37,897 nt of DNA, from positions 1 to 37,897 of the forward strand of contig JABDAN010000024.1 of the NCBI GenBank assembly GCA_013289175.1, in the 5' to 3' direction. The notes beneath the pieces were generated by a model. The model ran no database searches. It was not told where the DNA came from and saw only the letters and a program-made list of their open reading frames with translations. The stretch is from Bacteroidota bacterium (lineage in GTDB: Bacteria > Bacteroidota > Bacteroidia > Chitinophagales > Chitinophagaceae). A program made the translations under genes and the position numbers. Shown in pieces: positions 7,727 through 15,967 of this stretch; positions within the stretch are counted from its first letter, which is position 1; every line of letters begins with the position of its first letter.

Positions 7727-8650
7727 ATGACTGCCCAAATGAACAAGAGAACCGTCTTTCACCTGACTACTGCCCTGGTGCTGAGTTTCGTGTATTCCAC
7801 GGCAAAGGCCCAGACCGTAGATGACGCCATTATGATGAACAAGAAACAATGGTGTAACGGATTAACGTATATGCATTCCAGCTGGAATCAGTATTGGGAG
7901 GGAGCCAAGTTGAGATCCAACCCAAATATGGGAACCGTCACAACCCAGTCTGTAATGCTCATGACCAACTATGGCATTACCGATAAACTCAATGTGCTGG
8001 TAAATGTGCCTTATGTTTGGACCCAGGCTTCGCAGGGCACCCTTCACGGACTCCAAGGATTTCAGGATATCGACGTGGATGTCAAATATGAATTTTATTC
8101 CACCAAAATCGGCAAGGGGAAGCTGTCGATCATTGGTCTGGTAGGACTGACGACACCCCTGTCGAAGTATGAAAATGATTTTCTGCCCATGTCCATCGGA
8201 CTGGGTAGTACCAACCTTTCGGGAAGACTCACCCTGGATTACCAAAAAGGTATTTTCTTTACCACCCTCTCCAGCGCCTATGTTTTTCGCAGCAATGTTA
8301 CCATCGATGCCACCTCCTACTATGCGGACGGTATCCATTATACCAATCAGGTATACATGCCCAATCAGCTCTACAGCAATTTTTTTGTAGGCATCCGCAA
8401 AACCAACCTGACCGTACAGGCCCAGGTCTACAATATGTACACTTTCGGCGGAACCGATATCCGCACGAACGATTTTCCATTTCCGGGTAACCAGATGAAT
8501 ATGACATCCGTGGGAGCCCATGTAAAATATTTCCTTCCTTTTATTCCGAACCTCGAAGTGATTGGCGGTGCCGATTTTACGGTTGCCGGAAAAAATATGG
8601 GTAAGTCCCAGATGTACACCGGTGGCCTCTTTTATATAGTCAGTTTATAA
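7727..8650 (+). CDS. Outer-membrane beta-barrel protein (MetA-pathway transporter-like)
   Basis: A 307-residue protein with a signal peptide ending STAKAQ. It may start at ATG 7727 or at 7739 (MNKRTVF), and both keep the signal. The rest is alternating aromatic/hydrophobic and polar beta strands, ending in a terminal strand MYTGGLFYIVSL, typical of an outer-membrane barrel. The pattern (MLMTNYGITDKLNVLVNVPYVW, then YEF, GLVGLTTPL, GSTNLSGRLTLDYQ) resembles the family often called phenol MetA-pathway transporters, which are thought to pass hydrophobic molecules, though few members have been tested. It lies 21 bases before the haloperoxidase-like lipoprotein gene and probably shares its transcript. 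Confidence 0.7.
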   Translation: MTAQMNKRTVFHLTTALVLSFVYSTAKAQTVDDAIMMNKKQWCNGLTYMHSSWNQYWEGAKLRSNPNMGTVTTQSVMLMTNYGITDKLNVLVNVPYVWTQASQGTLHGLQGFQDIDVDVKYEFYSTKIGKGKLSIIGLVGLTTPLSKYENDFLPMSIGLGSTNLSGRLTLDYQKGIFFTTLSSAYVFRSNVTIDATSYYADGIHYTNQVYMPNQLYSNFFVGIRKTNLTVQAQVYNMYTFGGTDIRTNDFPFPGNQMNMTSVGAHVKYFLPFIPNLEVIGGADFTVAGKNMGKSQMYTGGLFYIVSL

Positions 8651-8671
8651 AATCGATAAAAAATCATTGAA

Positions 8672-10222
8672 ATGAAAAAGATACTTGTTTATGTGGCGGC
8701 TTTGATGGGAGGAATCGTTCTACTGAGTGGTTGCCAAAAAGAAATCAGTAATCGGACGACCAATCTGCCAGCACTTTTGGTGGACAACAACGATACGACT
8801 GCCGGTACCTGGTTACCCGTACTGCTTTCCAGACCCGATAGTTTTGCGGTGGCTGCTCCCGTTGCGACCAGTTCACCGCTTTATGCCGCGGATCTTTACG
8901 AAATAAAATCCCTGCAACAGAATATGACCAGTGGCCAGGCTGCGAGCGTCCGGTACTGGGCAGCAGGCGGTGTGCTCCGGTGGAATGAGATCATGCGCGG
9001 GCTGGTAGCCAAATACAACCTACCGCCAGTTAACAATACCGACAGCTCCTATCCCATTCCCAGTTCAACCAATCCCCTTTCTTATCCTCTTTTCCCCTTT
9101 TCCAATCCGCCTTATGCTGCACGGGCTTACGCTTATATCAGCGCGGCTCAATACGATGCGCTCGTAGCCTGCTGGTACTATAAAATGAAATATAAACGCG
9201 CTGCTCCCTATGCATTCGATTCGACCATATCCGCCATCTTCATCAACAAAACAAAACTGCCGTCCTATCCTTCAGAAGCGGCCGTACTGGCCGGAGTAAC
9301 GGCTGAGATGATGAAATTGCTTTTCCCGGATGAAATCGCCAGCATACAGCAAAAAGCCATTGAACAGGAACAGGCCACGATCACAAGCGGGGCCGCCACC
9401 CGGGCCGACATCACGGCCGGTGAAGCGCTCGGTCGTCAGGTAGCTGAACTTTTTATCGCCCGGGCCCGGGGAGACAATGCAGGAAAAGCCGTTGGTACAC
9501 CTGCCGACTGGTCAAATTTTGTAACCGTCTGTACCGATCAGGGACTGACTCCATGGATTAGCCTAGAAACTCCCAAACGTCCTCCGATGTTGCCCCTTTT
9601 CTATAAGGTGAAAACCTTCCTGATGGATTCGGCGACTGTCGTCAGCCTGCGCCCGCCCCCTCCTCCTGCCGTAGGTTCTGACCAGATGAACAAGGATGTA
9701 GCCGAGGTCAGTAGTTTCCTGAAAAGCCCCAGCCGCGCCAATGAAGAGATCGTCACCAAATGGGCTGATGGCGTGGGTACCTACACGCCACCCGGCCACT
9801 GGAATGCCATTGCTGCCGAAGATTTTATTAGTCAGCAATATTCGGAAGTCCGCTGGGCCCGCAATATGGCACTCCTGAATCTGACGCTGATGGATGCAGC
9901 CGTCGTATGCTGGGATATCAAATATCATTATTTCAATCCAAGGCCTTCCCAGGTGGATCCATCGATCAAAACATTAACCGGGGTACCCAATTTCCCGGCC
10001 TATGTTTCGGGCCATTCCGTTTTCAGCGGATCGGCTGCCACGATATTAGGTTACTTGCTGCCTGCCAATGCTTCCAAATACAGCGCCATGGCTGCGGAAG
10101 CGGCGCAAAGTCGTTTGGTAGGCGGTATACATTACAGAACTGATTGTGAAGTTGGCTTAACCGTCGGCGGCCAGGTCGGAAACTATGGGGTTCTGCGGGC
10201 GCAACATGATGGGGCCAATTAA
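8672..10222 (+). CDS. Vanadium-dependent haloperoxidase / PAP2-family lipoprotein
   Basis: A 516-residue lipoprotein: the signal ends LLSGC, with Cys21 as the lipidation site. The C-terminal third carries all conserved residues of the vanadium haloperoxidase / acid phosphatase (PAP2) superfamily: Lys417 and Arg424-Pro425 (K-x6-RP), Ser446-Gly447-His448 (SGH), and Ser480-Arg481 with His487 and Asp491 (SR-x5-H-x3-D). In vanadium chloroperoxidase the same residues hold vanadate, and His487 would bind the metal. The size and the long helical N-terminal part fit haloperoxidases better than small PAP2 phosphatases. It would act at the envelope, either halogenating organic compounds with peroxide or cleaving phosphate esters. 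The two cannot be told apart from sequence. It is paired with the upstream barrel and closed by a terminator. Confidence 0.75.
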   Translation: MKKILVYVAALMGGIVLLSGCQKEISNRTTNLPALLVDNNDTTAGTWLPVLLSRPDSFAVAAPVATSSPLYAADLYEIKSLQQNMTSGQAASVRYWAAGGVLRWNEIMRGLVAKYNLPPVNNTDSSYPIPSSTNPLSYPLFPFSNPPYAARAYAYISAAQYDALVACWYYKMKYKRAAPYAFDSTISAIFINKTKLPSYPSEAAVLAGVTAEMMKLLFPDEIASIQQKAIEQEQATITSGAATRADITAGEALGRQVAELFIARARGDNAGKAVGTPADWSNFVTVCTDQGLTPWISLETPKRPPMLPLFYKVKTFLMDSATVVSLRPPPPPAVGSDQMNKDVAEVSSFLKSPSRANEEIVTKWADGVGTYTPPGHWNAIAAEDFISQQYSEVRWARNMALLNLTLMDAAVVCWDIKYHYFNPRPSQVDPSIKTLTGVPNFPAYVSGHSVFSGSAATILGYLLPANASKYSAMAAEAAQSRLVGGIHYRTDCEVGLTVGGQVGNYGVLRAQHDGAN

Positions 10223-10246
10223 GAATTTTTTGGTTTAAGCAATTCA

Positions 10247-10273
10247 GACCCTCCGATTCTTCGGAGGGTCTTT
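10247..10273 (+). terminator. Strong hairpin, probable terminator
   Basis: A perfect 10-bp stem (gaccctccga/tcggagggtc) with a ttct loop, 24 bases after the haloperoxidase-like gene. The T-tract is only three bases before a run of A, so release may be less efficient than the stem suggests. Confidence 0.7.
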
Positions 10274-10293
10274 AAAAAAAATTTCTGAGGAGC

Positions 10294-11103
10294 ATGACGA
10301 ACTCAAATACGATAAAAATACATTATACCTTGCGCATCGCTTCGGCCATGTGTTTCATCGGGCACGGCATTTTTGGTATTTTGACCAAGGCCATCTGGTG
10401 CAACTATTTCGCAATCTTTGGTATTGGAAAAATCACGGCCTATCGCCTCATGCCCTTGCTGGGTACGGTAGATATTCTGCTCGGCCTTTTGCTGCTGATC
10501 AAACCGTTGCGGGCAATTTTGGGTTGGCTCGTGATCTGGGGTGCCCTGACCGCGCTTTGCCGTCCCCTCTCCGGTGAACCTTTTGCTGAATTCATCGAGC
10601 GGGCGGGTAATTATGGTGTCCCGCTGTGTCTGCTCCTGCTCGGTGGTGGAATACAGTTTTCTGGCGCTTGGCTGCGTTCGGCGATCGATCCCCAGGCGCC
10701 CGTGGATGAAAAAACCTGGGTGAAGGTTAAAACCCTGCTTCGTATTACGGTATGCCTGCTGCTGGCCGGACACGGTTGGTTAAACCTCTTGCACAAACCG
10801 GGTCTGATCCAGCAATACAGTTCCCTCGGTTTTTCCAATCCGGTGAATGTTTCCATACTGGCAGGCATTTTTGAAATCATGGCCGCCCTGGCCGTCCTGA
10901 TAAAACCTGTCAGAGCCCTGCTCCTTGGTTTTTTAATCTGGAAGATCGGAACAGAATTATTTTATCCTCATTTTGAAATAGTTGAATGGGTTGAACGCGC
11001 CGGAAGTTATGGATCGATCCTTGCGCTCTGGTATTGTCTGGATCCCTTGTTCAACACAAAAATTAAAACCGCCAGGACCCGCCCGCTTCGGGTGGAAGGC
11101 TGA
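10294..11103 (+). CDS. DoxX-like membrane protein with internal duplication
   Basis: A 269-residue integral membrane protein with about eight hydrophobic segments. An ATG at 10294 follows a GAGGAG ribosome-binding sequence. The protein is an internal repeat. Residues about 12-125 and 146-255 share the same landmarks in order: GHG near 24 and again at 160, an LLIKP/VLIKP motif after a helix, and ERAGNYG at 102-108 against ERAGSYG at 234-240. Each half looks like a four-helix DoxX-type unit. Single-unit DoxX proteins are linked to thiosulfate:quinone or redox functions, but many are uncharacterised. No cofactor residue is evident. It stands between two terminators as its own unit. Confidence 0.7.
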   Translation: MTNSNTIKIHYTLRIASAMCFIGHGIFGILTKAIWCNYFAIFGIGKITAYRLMPLLGTVDILLGLLLLIKPLRAILGWLVIWGALTALCRPLSGEPFAEFIERAGNYGVPLCLLLLGGGIQFSGAWLRSAIDPQAPVDEKTWVKVKTLLRITVCLLLAGHGWLNLLHKPGLIQQYSSLGFSNPVNVSILAGIFEIMAALAVLIKPVRALLLGFLIWKIGTELFYPHFEIVEWVERAGSYGSILALWYCLDPLFNTKIKTARTRPLRVEG

Positions 11104-11142
11104 AAAAATATTAAAGTTTGTAATCAATAGTCATAAGCAATA

Positions 11143-11178
11143 AAATCCCTGCGACTCTTCGCGGGGATTTACTTTTTT
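11143..11178 (+). terminator. Rho-independent terminator
   Basis: A 12-bp stem (aaatccctgcga/tcgcggggattt, one G-U pair) with a ctct loop, followed by acTTTTTTg. It lies 39 bases after the DoxX-like gene. Confidence 0.8.
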
Positions 11179-11296
11179 GTTAAGTCTACCGGGAGTTTTG
11201 GCATGGGGTTTACCAAAAAGCTTGATCCTTCCAAGAGGTTTTTCGGATACAGGTTCATGGCAAGAAACGTATCTTTAAAATAAAATAACCCCCCGG

Positions 11297-12871
11297 ATGC
11301 GGCCCCTTTATTTTTTACCGTTTTTGTTGTGGGGGTTTTATGCACCGGCCCAGTATCTGCAACCAGCCCCCCCGGATAAAATATATGGTGATCTTTTTAT
11401 CGATGTGCAAATGCAAAAAATATTTCCGGACGGAAAAACTTTTGTGGACTGCATTCCAAAAAGAAAACCTGCCGACATCCTCTACGATTACGGTATGCAG
11501 AAGGGACCCAAATTCGATCTGAAAAAATTTGTGGAAGAAAATTTTGAAATCCCCCAGCCGGTTACGGCCAATTACAAATCGGATACTTCTGAAGATGTGG
11601 TGACCCATATCAAAAAACTATGGACGGTTCTAAAAAGAAATCCGGATAAAGAAATAGAGGGAAGCTCCCTGCTTGCGCTTCCCAACGCTTATATCGTTCC
11701 GGGCGGAAGGTTCAGGGAAGTATATTACTGGGATTCCTATTTTACGATGCTGGGCTTGAAAGAAAGCGGGGAGATCAAAATCATCCGCAGTATGGTCAGC
11801 AATTTTGCCTTCCTCATCGATACTTACGGGCACATCCCGAACGGCAACCGAACCTATTACCTGGGAAGATCACAACCTCCGTTTTTTTCCTGCATGGTGG
11901 AATTGCTGGCCGGGATTCAAGGTGACAGCATCTACCAGCTCTATCTTCCCGAGATGGAAAAAGAATATCAATTCTGGATGGATGGGGCCGATAAACTTAA
12001 ACCAGGAGAAGCCTTTCGCCGCGTCGTACGTTTAAAAAACGGGGACCTGCTCAACCGTTACTGGGACGATGCGCTGGTACCGAGGCAGGAAAGCTGGAGG
12101 GAGGATTACCTGACGACAGAAAAATCCGGCAGAAATAAAGTGGAGATGTATAAACACCTCCGGGCCGCAGCCGAAAGTGGTATTGATTTCAGCACCCGTT
12201 GGTTTGCGGACAATAAATCAATCCTGTCCATTGAGACCACCGACATCTTACCCGTAGACCTCAACAGCCTGATGTATCATATGGAATGGACCCTTGCCAA
12301 GGCCAAACAGATCAATGGCGACGATGCGGGCGCCAAACTGTTTCGTGAAAAAGCGGCCCAGAGAAGTACCCTGATCAAAAAATATTTTTGGAACAACACA
12401 CTGTCTTTTTTTACAGATTACCAGTTCAAGACCCAGACCCAGCTTTCTTTGGTCTCACCGGCAGGTCTCTACCCATTTTGTTTTATCAACGACAACCCGG
12501 ATTATTTCAGCCTGCTCGGGAAAAAGGTTTCTGCGGTGGTGGAAGAGACACTTCTAAAACCTGGCGGCTTTGTGACCACCCGTTATGAAAGCGGCCAGCA
12601 ATGGGACGCACCCAATGGCTGGGCACCTTTGGAATGGATGATGATCTGGGGGCTGGACCGGTGCGGACAAAAAAATCTGGCAACCCTGGCTGCCAAAAGA
12701 TGGATCCAACTCAATATCCGGGTATACAAACACACCGGAAAACTCATGGAAAAATATGATGTGGTCGATATCAACAAAGAAGCAGGCGGCGGTGAATATG
12801 CGGGTCAGGACGGCTTCGCTATGACCAACGGCGTGTTGCTGAAACTGATCAGTATTTATGGAATGCCCTGA
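11297..12871 (+). CDS. treA: Exported trehalase (GH37)
   Basis: A 524-residue enzyme that hydrolyses trehalose to two glucose molecules. A signal peptide (residues 1-18, ending YAPAQ) places it in the periplasm. Both GH37 signatures are present: PGGRFREVYYWDSY (about 135-148) and QWDAPNGWAPLEW. The catalytic acid is Asp297 in ESGIDFSTRW, equivalent to E. coli Asp312. The base is Glu500 in GGGEYAGQDGF, equivalent to Glu496. The length is close to that of E. coli TreA. It stands behind the terminator of the DoxX-like gene. A poor -7 match (TATCTTTA at 11270) lies upstream. tadA starts 34 bases after its stop, so the two may be partly co-transcribed. The GH65-like gene on the same strand could also act on alpha-glucosides. 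Confidence 0.92.
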   Translation: MRPLYFLPFLLWGFYAPAQYLQPAPPDKIYGDLFIDVQMQKIFPDGKTFVDCIPKRKPADILYDYGMQKGPKFDLKKFVEENFEIPQPVTANYKSDTSEDVVTHIKKLWTVLKRNPDKEIEGSSLLALPNAYIVPGGRFREVYYWDSYFTMLGLKESGEIKIIRSMVSNFAFLIDTYGHIPNGNRTYYLGRSQPPFFSCMVELLAGIQGDSIYQLYLPEMEKEYQFWMDGADKLKPGEAFRRVVRLKNGDLLNRYWDDALVPRQESWREDYLTTEKSGRNKVEMYKHLRAAAESGIDFSTRWFADNKSILSIETTDILPVDLNSLMYHMEWTLAKAKQINGDDAGAKLFREKAAQRSTLIKKYFWNNTLSFFTDYQFKTQTQLSLVSPAGLYPFCFINDNPDYFSLLGKKVSAVVEETLLKPGGFVTTRYESGQQWDAPNGWAPLEWMMIWGLDRCGQKNLATLAAKRWIQLNIRVYKHTGKLMEKYDVVDINKEAGGGEYAGQDGFAMTNGVLLKLISIYGMP

Positions 12872-12905
12872 ACAAGGGGAACTTTCTATTTTTTATTAGC
12901 ACGTT

Positions 12906-13373
12906 ATGACAGACGAATATTTCATGCTCCAGGCCTTGAAAGAAGCTAAGAAAGCTTTTGACCAGGGAGAGGTCCCGGTGGGAGCCATCATCACATTAAA
13001 AGATAAAATAATTTCAAGGGGCCACAATCAGGTGGAACGACTGCATGATCCCACAGCACATGCTGAAATGATTGCGCTGACTTCGGCCTTCAATTTTCTG
13101 GGATCAAAATATTTACCAGAATGTACTATATACATGACCGTTGAACCCTGCCTGATGTGCGCCGGTGCCCTGTACTGGAGTAAAATATTGAAAGTGGTGT
13201 ACGGGGCACCCGATGTAAAAAATGGCTATAAAAAATATGTGGAGTCCTGTCCATCCCTGGAACAAATCGGCATTGCTCCCAGACCTTTTCATCCCAAGAC
13301 CCTGGTCACCGACGGCGTCCTGGCCGAGGAGAGTATTCTGCTTATGAAAGAATTTTTCAAATCCAAAAGATAG
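12906..13373 (+). CDS. tadA: tRNA-specific adenosine deaminase TadA
   Basis: A 155-residue cytidine/deoxycytidylate-deaminase-fold enzyme that converts adenosine 34 to inosine in tRNA-Arg (ACG) in the cytosol. The zinc and catalytic motifs are intact: HAE with His52 and the proton-shuttling Glu54, and PCLMC with Cys82 and Cys85. The early segment GEVPVGAII and the ERLHDPTAHAE context are typical of TadA rather than of guanine or cytosine deaminases. The length is normal. A weak hairpin with a distant T-run lies at about 13410-13438 after the gene. The superoxide dismutase gene downstream has its own promoter. Confidence 0.88.
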   Translation: MTDEYFMLQALKEAKKAFDQGEVPVGAIITLKDKIISRGHNQVERLHDPTAHAEMIALTSAFNFLGSKYLPECTIYMTVEPCLMCAGALYWSKILKVVYGAPDVKNGYKKYVESCPSLEQIGIAPRPFHPKTLVTDGVLAEESILLMKEFFKSKR

Positions 13374-13492
13374 TACAGAACCTTTCTGCAGTTGAAGTGT
13401 AGAAATTTTGGGACAGTGTCCTTGTATATTTTTTTTTTCATCAATCTTTTTAAAATCCTGTTTTTTTTCTGGAGTAATCAACTATTCAGCAG

Positions 13493-13500
13493 TAATTTTG
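13493..13500 (+). promoter_or_regulatory. -7 promoter box of the superoxide dismutase gene
   Basis: TAATTTTG is an exact match to TAnnTTTG. It lies 45 bases before the sod ATG, giving a leader of about 40 bases. The region 19-21 bases upstream is T-rich but has no clean TTTG. Confidence 0.5.
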
Positions 13501-13545
13501 TAATCCTTCAGCCGCATGGCATTCAATTCAAAAAAAAAATAAATT

Positions 13546-14151
13546 ATGGCATTTACCTTACCTGCACTTCCTTATGCGCCAGCTGCCCTAGAACCCAGCA
13601 TTGACGCAATGACAATGCAGATCCATCACGATAAGCACCACCAGGCATATGTCGATAACCTCAATAAAGCGGTGGCCGGGACTCCCAATGAAAATAAATC
13701 ATTGGAGGAACTGGTCGCTGTTGCCGGAACATTGCCACCCGCTATCCGCAACAACGGCGGCGGTCACTGGAACCATAGTTTTTTCTGGCTGATACTCGCA
13801 CCCAATGCCGGAGGTAAACCCACAGGAAAACTGGCCCAATCCATCGATGCGGATTTTGGTTCTTTCGATGCGTTTAAGGAAAAATTTGCGGCGGCGGCCA
13901 CCGGACGCTTTGGAAGCGGATGGGCCTGGCTGGTGGAACAGGACGGCAAGCTTTTAATTTCATCCACCCCCAACCAGGACAATCCCTTGATGGATGTAGC
14001 CGAAGTAAAAGGTACACCCATCCTCGGCGTCGACGTCTGGGAACATGCCTATTACTTGAAGTATCAGAATCGCAGGCCCGAATACCTGGCCGCATTCTGG
14101 AACGTGGTGAACTGGCAGGAAGTCAATAAAAGATATGAAGCATCCCTGTAA
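13546..14151 (+). CDS. sodA: Superoxide dismutase, Fe/Mn family (Mn-like)
   Basis: A 201-residue enzyme that dismutates superoxide to peroxide and oxygen. All four metal ligands are in place: His27 (in QIHHDKHH), His77 (in WNHSFFW), Asp163 and His167 (in DVWEHAYY). The NNGGGHWNH segment and the Gln in [10 protein letters not shown] follow the manganese type rather than the iron type. Members in Bacteroidota can use either metal, so metal use is not certain. No signal peptide is present, so it is cytosolic. It has its own -7 box upstream and a terminator downstream, so it is monocistronic. Length and layout are normal. Confidence 0.93.
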   Translation: MAFTLPALPYAPAALEPSIDAMTMQIHHDKHHQAYVDNLNKAVAGTPNENKSLEELVAVAGTLPPAIRNNGGGHWNHSFFWLILAPNAGGKPTGKLAQSIDADFGSFDAFKEKFAAAATGRFGSGWAWLVEQDGKLLISSTPNQDNPLMDVAEVKGTPILGVDVWEHAYYLKYQNRRPEYLAAFWNVVNWQEVNKRYEASL

Positions 14152-14181
14152 AATAGCTTCGTAAAATTCATTTAACTTCAG

Positions 14182-14220
14182 ATCCCGTCGCGATACCACA
14201 CGTGACGGGATTCTTCTTTT
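14182..14220 (+). terminator. Rho-independent terminator of sod
   Basis: An 11-bp stem (atcccgtcgcg/cgtgacgggat, one G-U pair) with an 8-base loop, followed by tcttcTTTT, 30 bases after the sod stop. Confidence 0.75.
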
Positions 14221-14240
14221 AGTCCTTTAAAAAATCGTTT

Positions 14241-14909
14241 ATGAAAAATCCCTTTCGGTTGCTGCTTGGCGTTATGTTATTATTAAGCGCCTGCAGTTCG
14301 CATCAAAAAAAGATTTTAGTCTACGCCAACAGCCCCATTCAGGTGGATGAGTCACAGAAAAACATAACCGTCACCGAGGGCATTTCGCAAGTCGAGAAAG
14401 AATTGGATTTCAGCGGATCGGCCCCCGTGGTTCTCAATATCACCGGACCCAGTGGCCACTATACCCTGGAGGCAACAGACGATGGCCTCTGGCTGGCCAA
14501 TCTGAAGAAGGATACCATCGTGGGCAGCATGCAGCACATCGGTCAAAAACAGCAGGACCGGATTACACAGGAACAACTGAAAATACAGCTGGACAGCCTT
14601 AAAATGCTCATACAGGGAACCAATATTACACCGGCCGCCAAGAACTATTTCATCCTGCCGGGAACCATCGCAAAAATCACCGATAAAATCAACGCGAAAA
14701 TATTCGGGCCTTTTACTTCCATTGCCCATGACTACGATGCTGGCGCCGTGCCGGAGACCTATAAATTCTATAACCTATCGGAAGAAAATATCATCATCGC
14801 CAAACTAACGGAGATGAGTAAGTACAAATATGAAAATGGCGAGGTAAAGGGTATGGTCGATGACCCGAAGGATGATTCGGTTTATACGATTCATCCGACC
14901 AAAAAATAA
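14241..14909 (+). CDS. Hypothetical lipoprotein
   Basis: A 222-residue protein with a lipoprotein signal ending LLLSAC (Cys18). The first part of the mature chain is strand-rich (about 25-95), then comes a helical Gln/Lys-rich piece (about 98-125) and a mixed end. I recognise no family or catalytic motif. It starts just after the sod terminator and ends 24 bases before the stop of yidD on the opposite strand, a tight convergent junction with no visible terminator between them. An envelope location is the only firm inference. Confidence 0.65.
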   Translation: MKNPFRLLLGVMLLLSACSSHQKKILVYANSPIQVDESQKNITVTEGISQVEKELDFSGSAPVVLNITGPSGHYTLEATDDGLWLANLKKDTIVGSMQHIGQKQQDRITQEQLKIQLDSLKMLIQGTNITPAAKNYFILPGTIAKITDKINAKIFGPFTSIAHDYDAGAVPETYKFYNLSEENIIIAKLTEMSKYKYENGEVKGMVDDPKDDSVYTIHPTKK

Positions 14910-14933
14910 GCCAGTCGCGGATTTAGGATGGGT

Positions 14934-15164
14934 TTATTTAACCGGATCGTGACCATGGCGGCCCCAGGGATGACAGCTGCTGATCCTTCGTATGGCCAGC
15001 CAGCTTCCCTTGAAAAGTCCATATTTCCGAAGGGCTTCGATGGTATAAACCGAACAGCTGGGTGTAAAACGGCAGTGGTTGCCGATCCAGGGGGAGATAA
15101 CCAACTGATAAATCCGGATCAGAAAGATGAAAGGATAACTAAGTATTTTCAGAATGATTTTCAT
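14934..15164 (-). CDS. yidD: Membrane protein insertion efficiency factor YidD
   Basis: A 76-residue protein with the YidD hallmarks: an amphipathic N-terminal helix, then [20 protein letters not shown] with its Cys pair, Y-x6-G and [16 protein letters not shown]. It sits at the inner face of the inner membrane and helps YidC-dependent insertion. It overlaps the 3' end of rnpA by 26 bases, so the two are translated from the same message. The usual rpmH-rnpA-yidD order is kept. In many genomes yidC follows, but here a convergent unrelated lipoprotein gene does. Confidence 0.93.
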   Translation of the reverse strand: MKIILKILSYPFIFLIRIYQLVISPWIGNHCRFTPSCSVYTIEALRKYGLFKGSWLAIRRISSCHPWGRHGHDPVK

Positions 15165-15546
15165 GAACGACCCGGATGAGTTTTTCCAAGACCTGTTTTA
15201 ATTTAGCAGATATTTCTTCATAAGGCAGTATTTCCCGCTCGGTATAGATAAAAAACAAATAAAGCAAGCGGTTGTTTTGAAGGATCAGCGACTCGAGATA
15301 CTTTTTTTGCAGCCGGTAGCTTTCCCTGCACAGCCGTTTTATCCGGTTGCGGTCAACGGCCCTGGGAAAAATTTTGGAGGATACCGTAAACCCCGCTTTC
15401 ATTTCCTTGCCTTGGGGTTCCAGACGGTATAATACCCGAAAGGGAAAAAGGGAAATCTTTTTCCCGGATTCAAAAAGACCGTCAATTTGTTTGCGGCTTT
15501 TCAGACGCTGGTTCTTCCCCAGTGAAAATGGTCGGCTGCTGGTCAT
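15139..15546 (-). CDS. rnpA: Ribonuclease P protein component
   Basis: A 135-residue basic protein, the protein subunit of RNase P, which helps the RNA subunit remove 5' leaders from tRNA precursors. The RNA-binding signature is intact as [14 protein letters not shown], after [18 protein letters not shown] and [10 protein letters not shown], which are also typical. The start is ATG at 15546. Its 3' end overlaps yidD by 26 bases. A terminator-like hairpin (15561-15582) lies between it and rpmH upstream, which could keep RnpA levels far below those of L34. Confidence 0.92.
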   Translation of the reverse strand: MTSSRPFSLGKNQRLKSRKQIDGLFESGKKISLFPFRVLYRLEPQGKEMKAGFTVSSKIFPRAVDRNRIKRLCRESYRLQKKYLESLILQNNRLLYLFFIYTEREILPYEEISAKLKQVLEKLIRVVHENHSENT

Positions 15547-15560
15547 GTTGTCGCTGAAAG

Positions 15561-15582
15561 TAAAAAGCCCCTACTCGGGGCT
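15561..15582 (-). terminator. Terminator-like hairpin between rpmH and rnpA
   Basis: On the minus strand, AGCCCC, loop GAGTA, GGGGCT, then TTTTACTTT: a 6-bp GC-rich stem followed by Ts, 15 bases before the rnpA start. It would stop part of the transcription leaving rpmH. Confidence 0.6.
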
Positions 15583-15674
15583 CTAAGTTATATCAACTGC
15601 GATGATTGGCGTTTTGGGTATGGGCTGCTAGATCAAACCACCGGATCGGGGTTATTTCTAGCCGGGCCGAACAC

Positions 15675-15830
15675 TTATTTCCCGCTGGACTCGCTGGAAA
15701 CGGTCAGCTTGCTTCTTCCTTTTGCCCGACGGCTGGCCAGCACTTTCCTTCCATTGGCAGTTTGCATGCGTTTGCGAAATCCATGGACTGTTTTACGGCG
15801 GCGTGTGTGTGGCTGAAAAGTGCGTTTCAT
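15675..15830 (-). CDS. rpmH: Ribosomal protein bL34
   Basis: A 51-residue, highly basic protein of the large ribosomal subunit. The start [22 protein letters not shown] and the run [17 protein letters not shown] are the bL34 signature. The usual family length is 44-52. The ATG at 15830 is certain: the longer frame adds 31 unrelated residues. It is first in the rpmH-rnpA-yidD operon, with a well-formed promoter about 90 bases upstream and a terminator-like hairpin after it. Confidence 0.95.
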   Translation of the reverse strand: MKRTFQPHTRRRKTVHGFRKRMQTANGRKVLASRRAKGRSKLTVSSESSGK

Positions 15831-15893
15831 TGTATTTTTTTTAGCTCTTATTCCTTGATAATCAAAGAATTTCCTTTCAATTTTTGGCTGAAA

Positions 15894-15909
15894 AACAAGG
15901 GACCTTGTT
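15894..15909 (-). other. Short hairpin in the rpmH leader
   Basis: A 6-bp stem (AACAAG/CTTGTT) with a GTCC loop, running into TTT on the minus strand. It would lie about five bases from the predicted transcript start. It could protect the 5' end or act as a weak attenuator. Confidence 0.4.
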
Positions 15910-15920
15910 GAAAGGGACGG

Positions 15921-15951
15921 CAAAGCTAAATAATTCTGGTCTGATTGCCAA
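15921..15951 (-). promoter_or_regulatory. Promoter of rpmH-rnpA-yidD
   Basis: On the minus strand, TTG at 15951-15949, a 20-base spacer, then TAGCTTTG at 15928-15921. This matches the Bacteroidota -33/-7 pattern (TTTG, 19-21 bases, TAnnTTTG). The predicted leader to the rpmH ATG is about 85 bases. Confidence 0.6.
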
Positions 15952-15967
15952 CAATAAGCCAGGCTAA

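Noticed and set aside
7862-8521. A 219-codon minus-strand frame opposite the barrel gene
   Set aside because: The plus-strand protein has a signal peptide and barrel strands, and the antisense frame shows no family resemblance.
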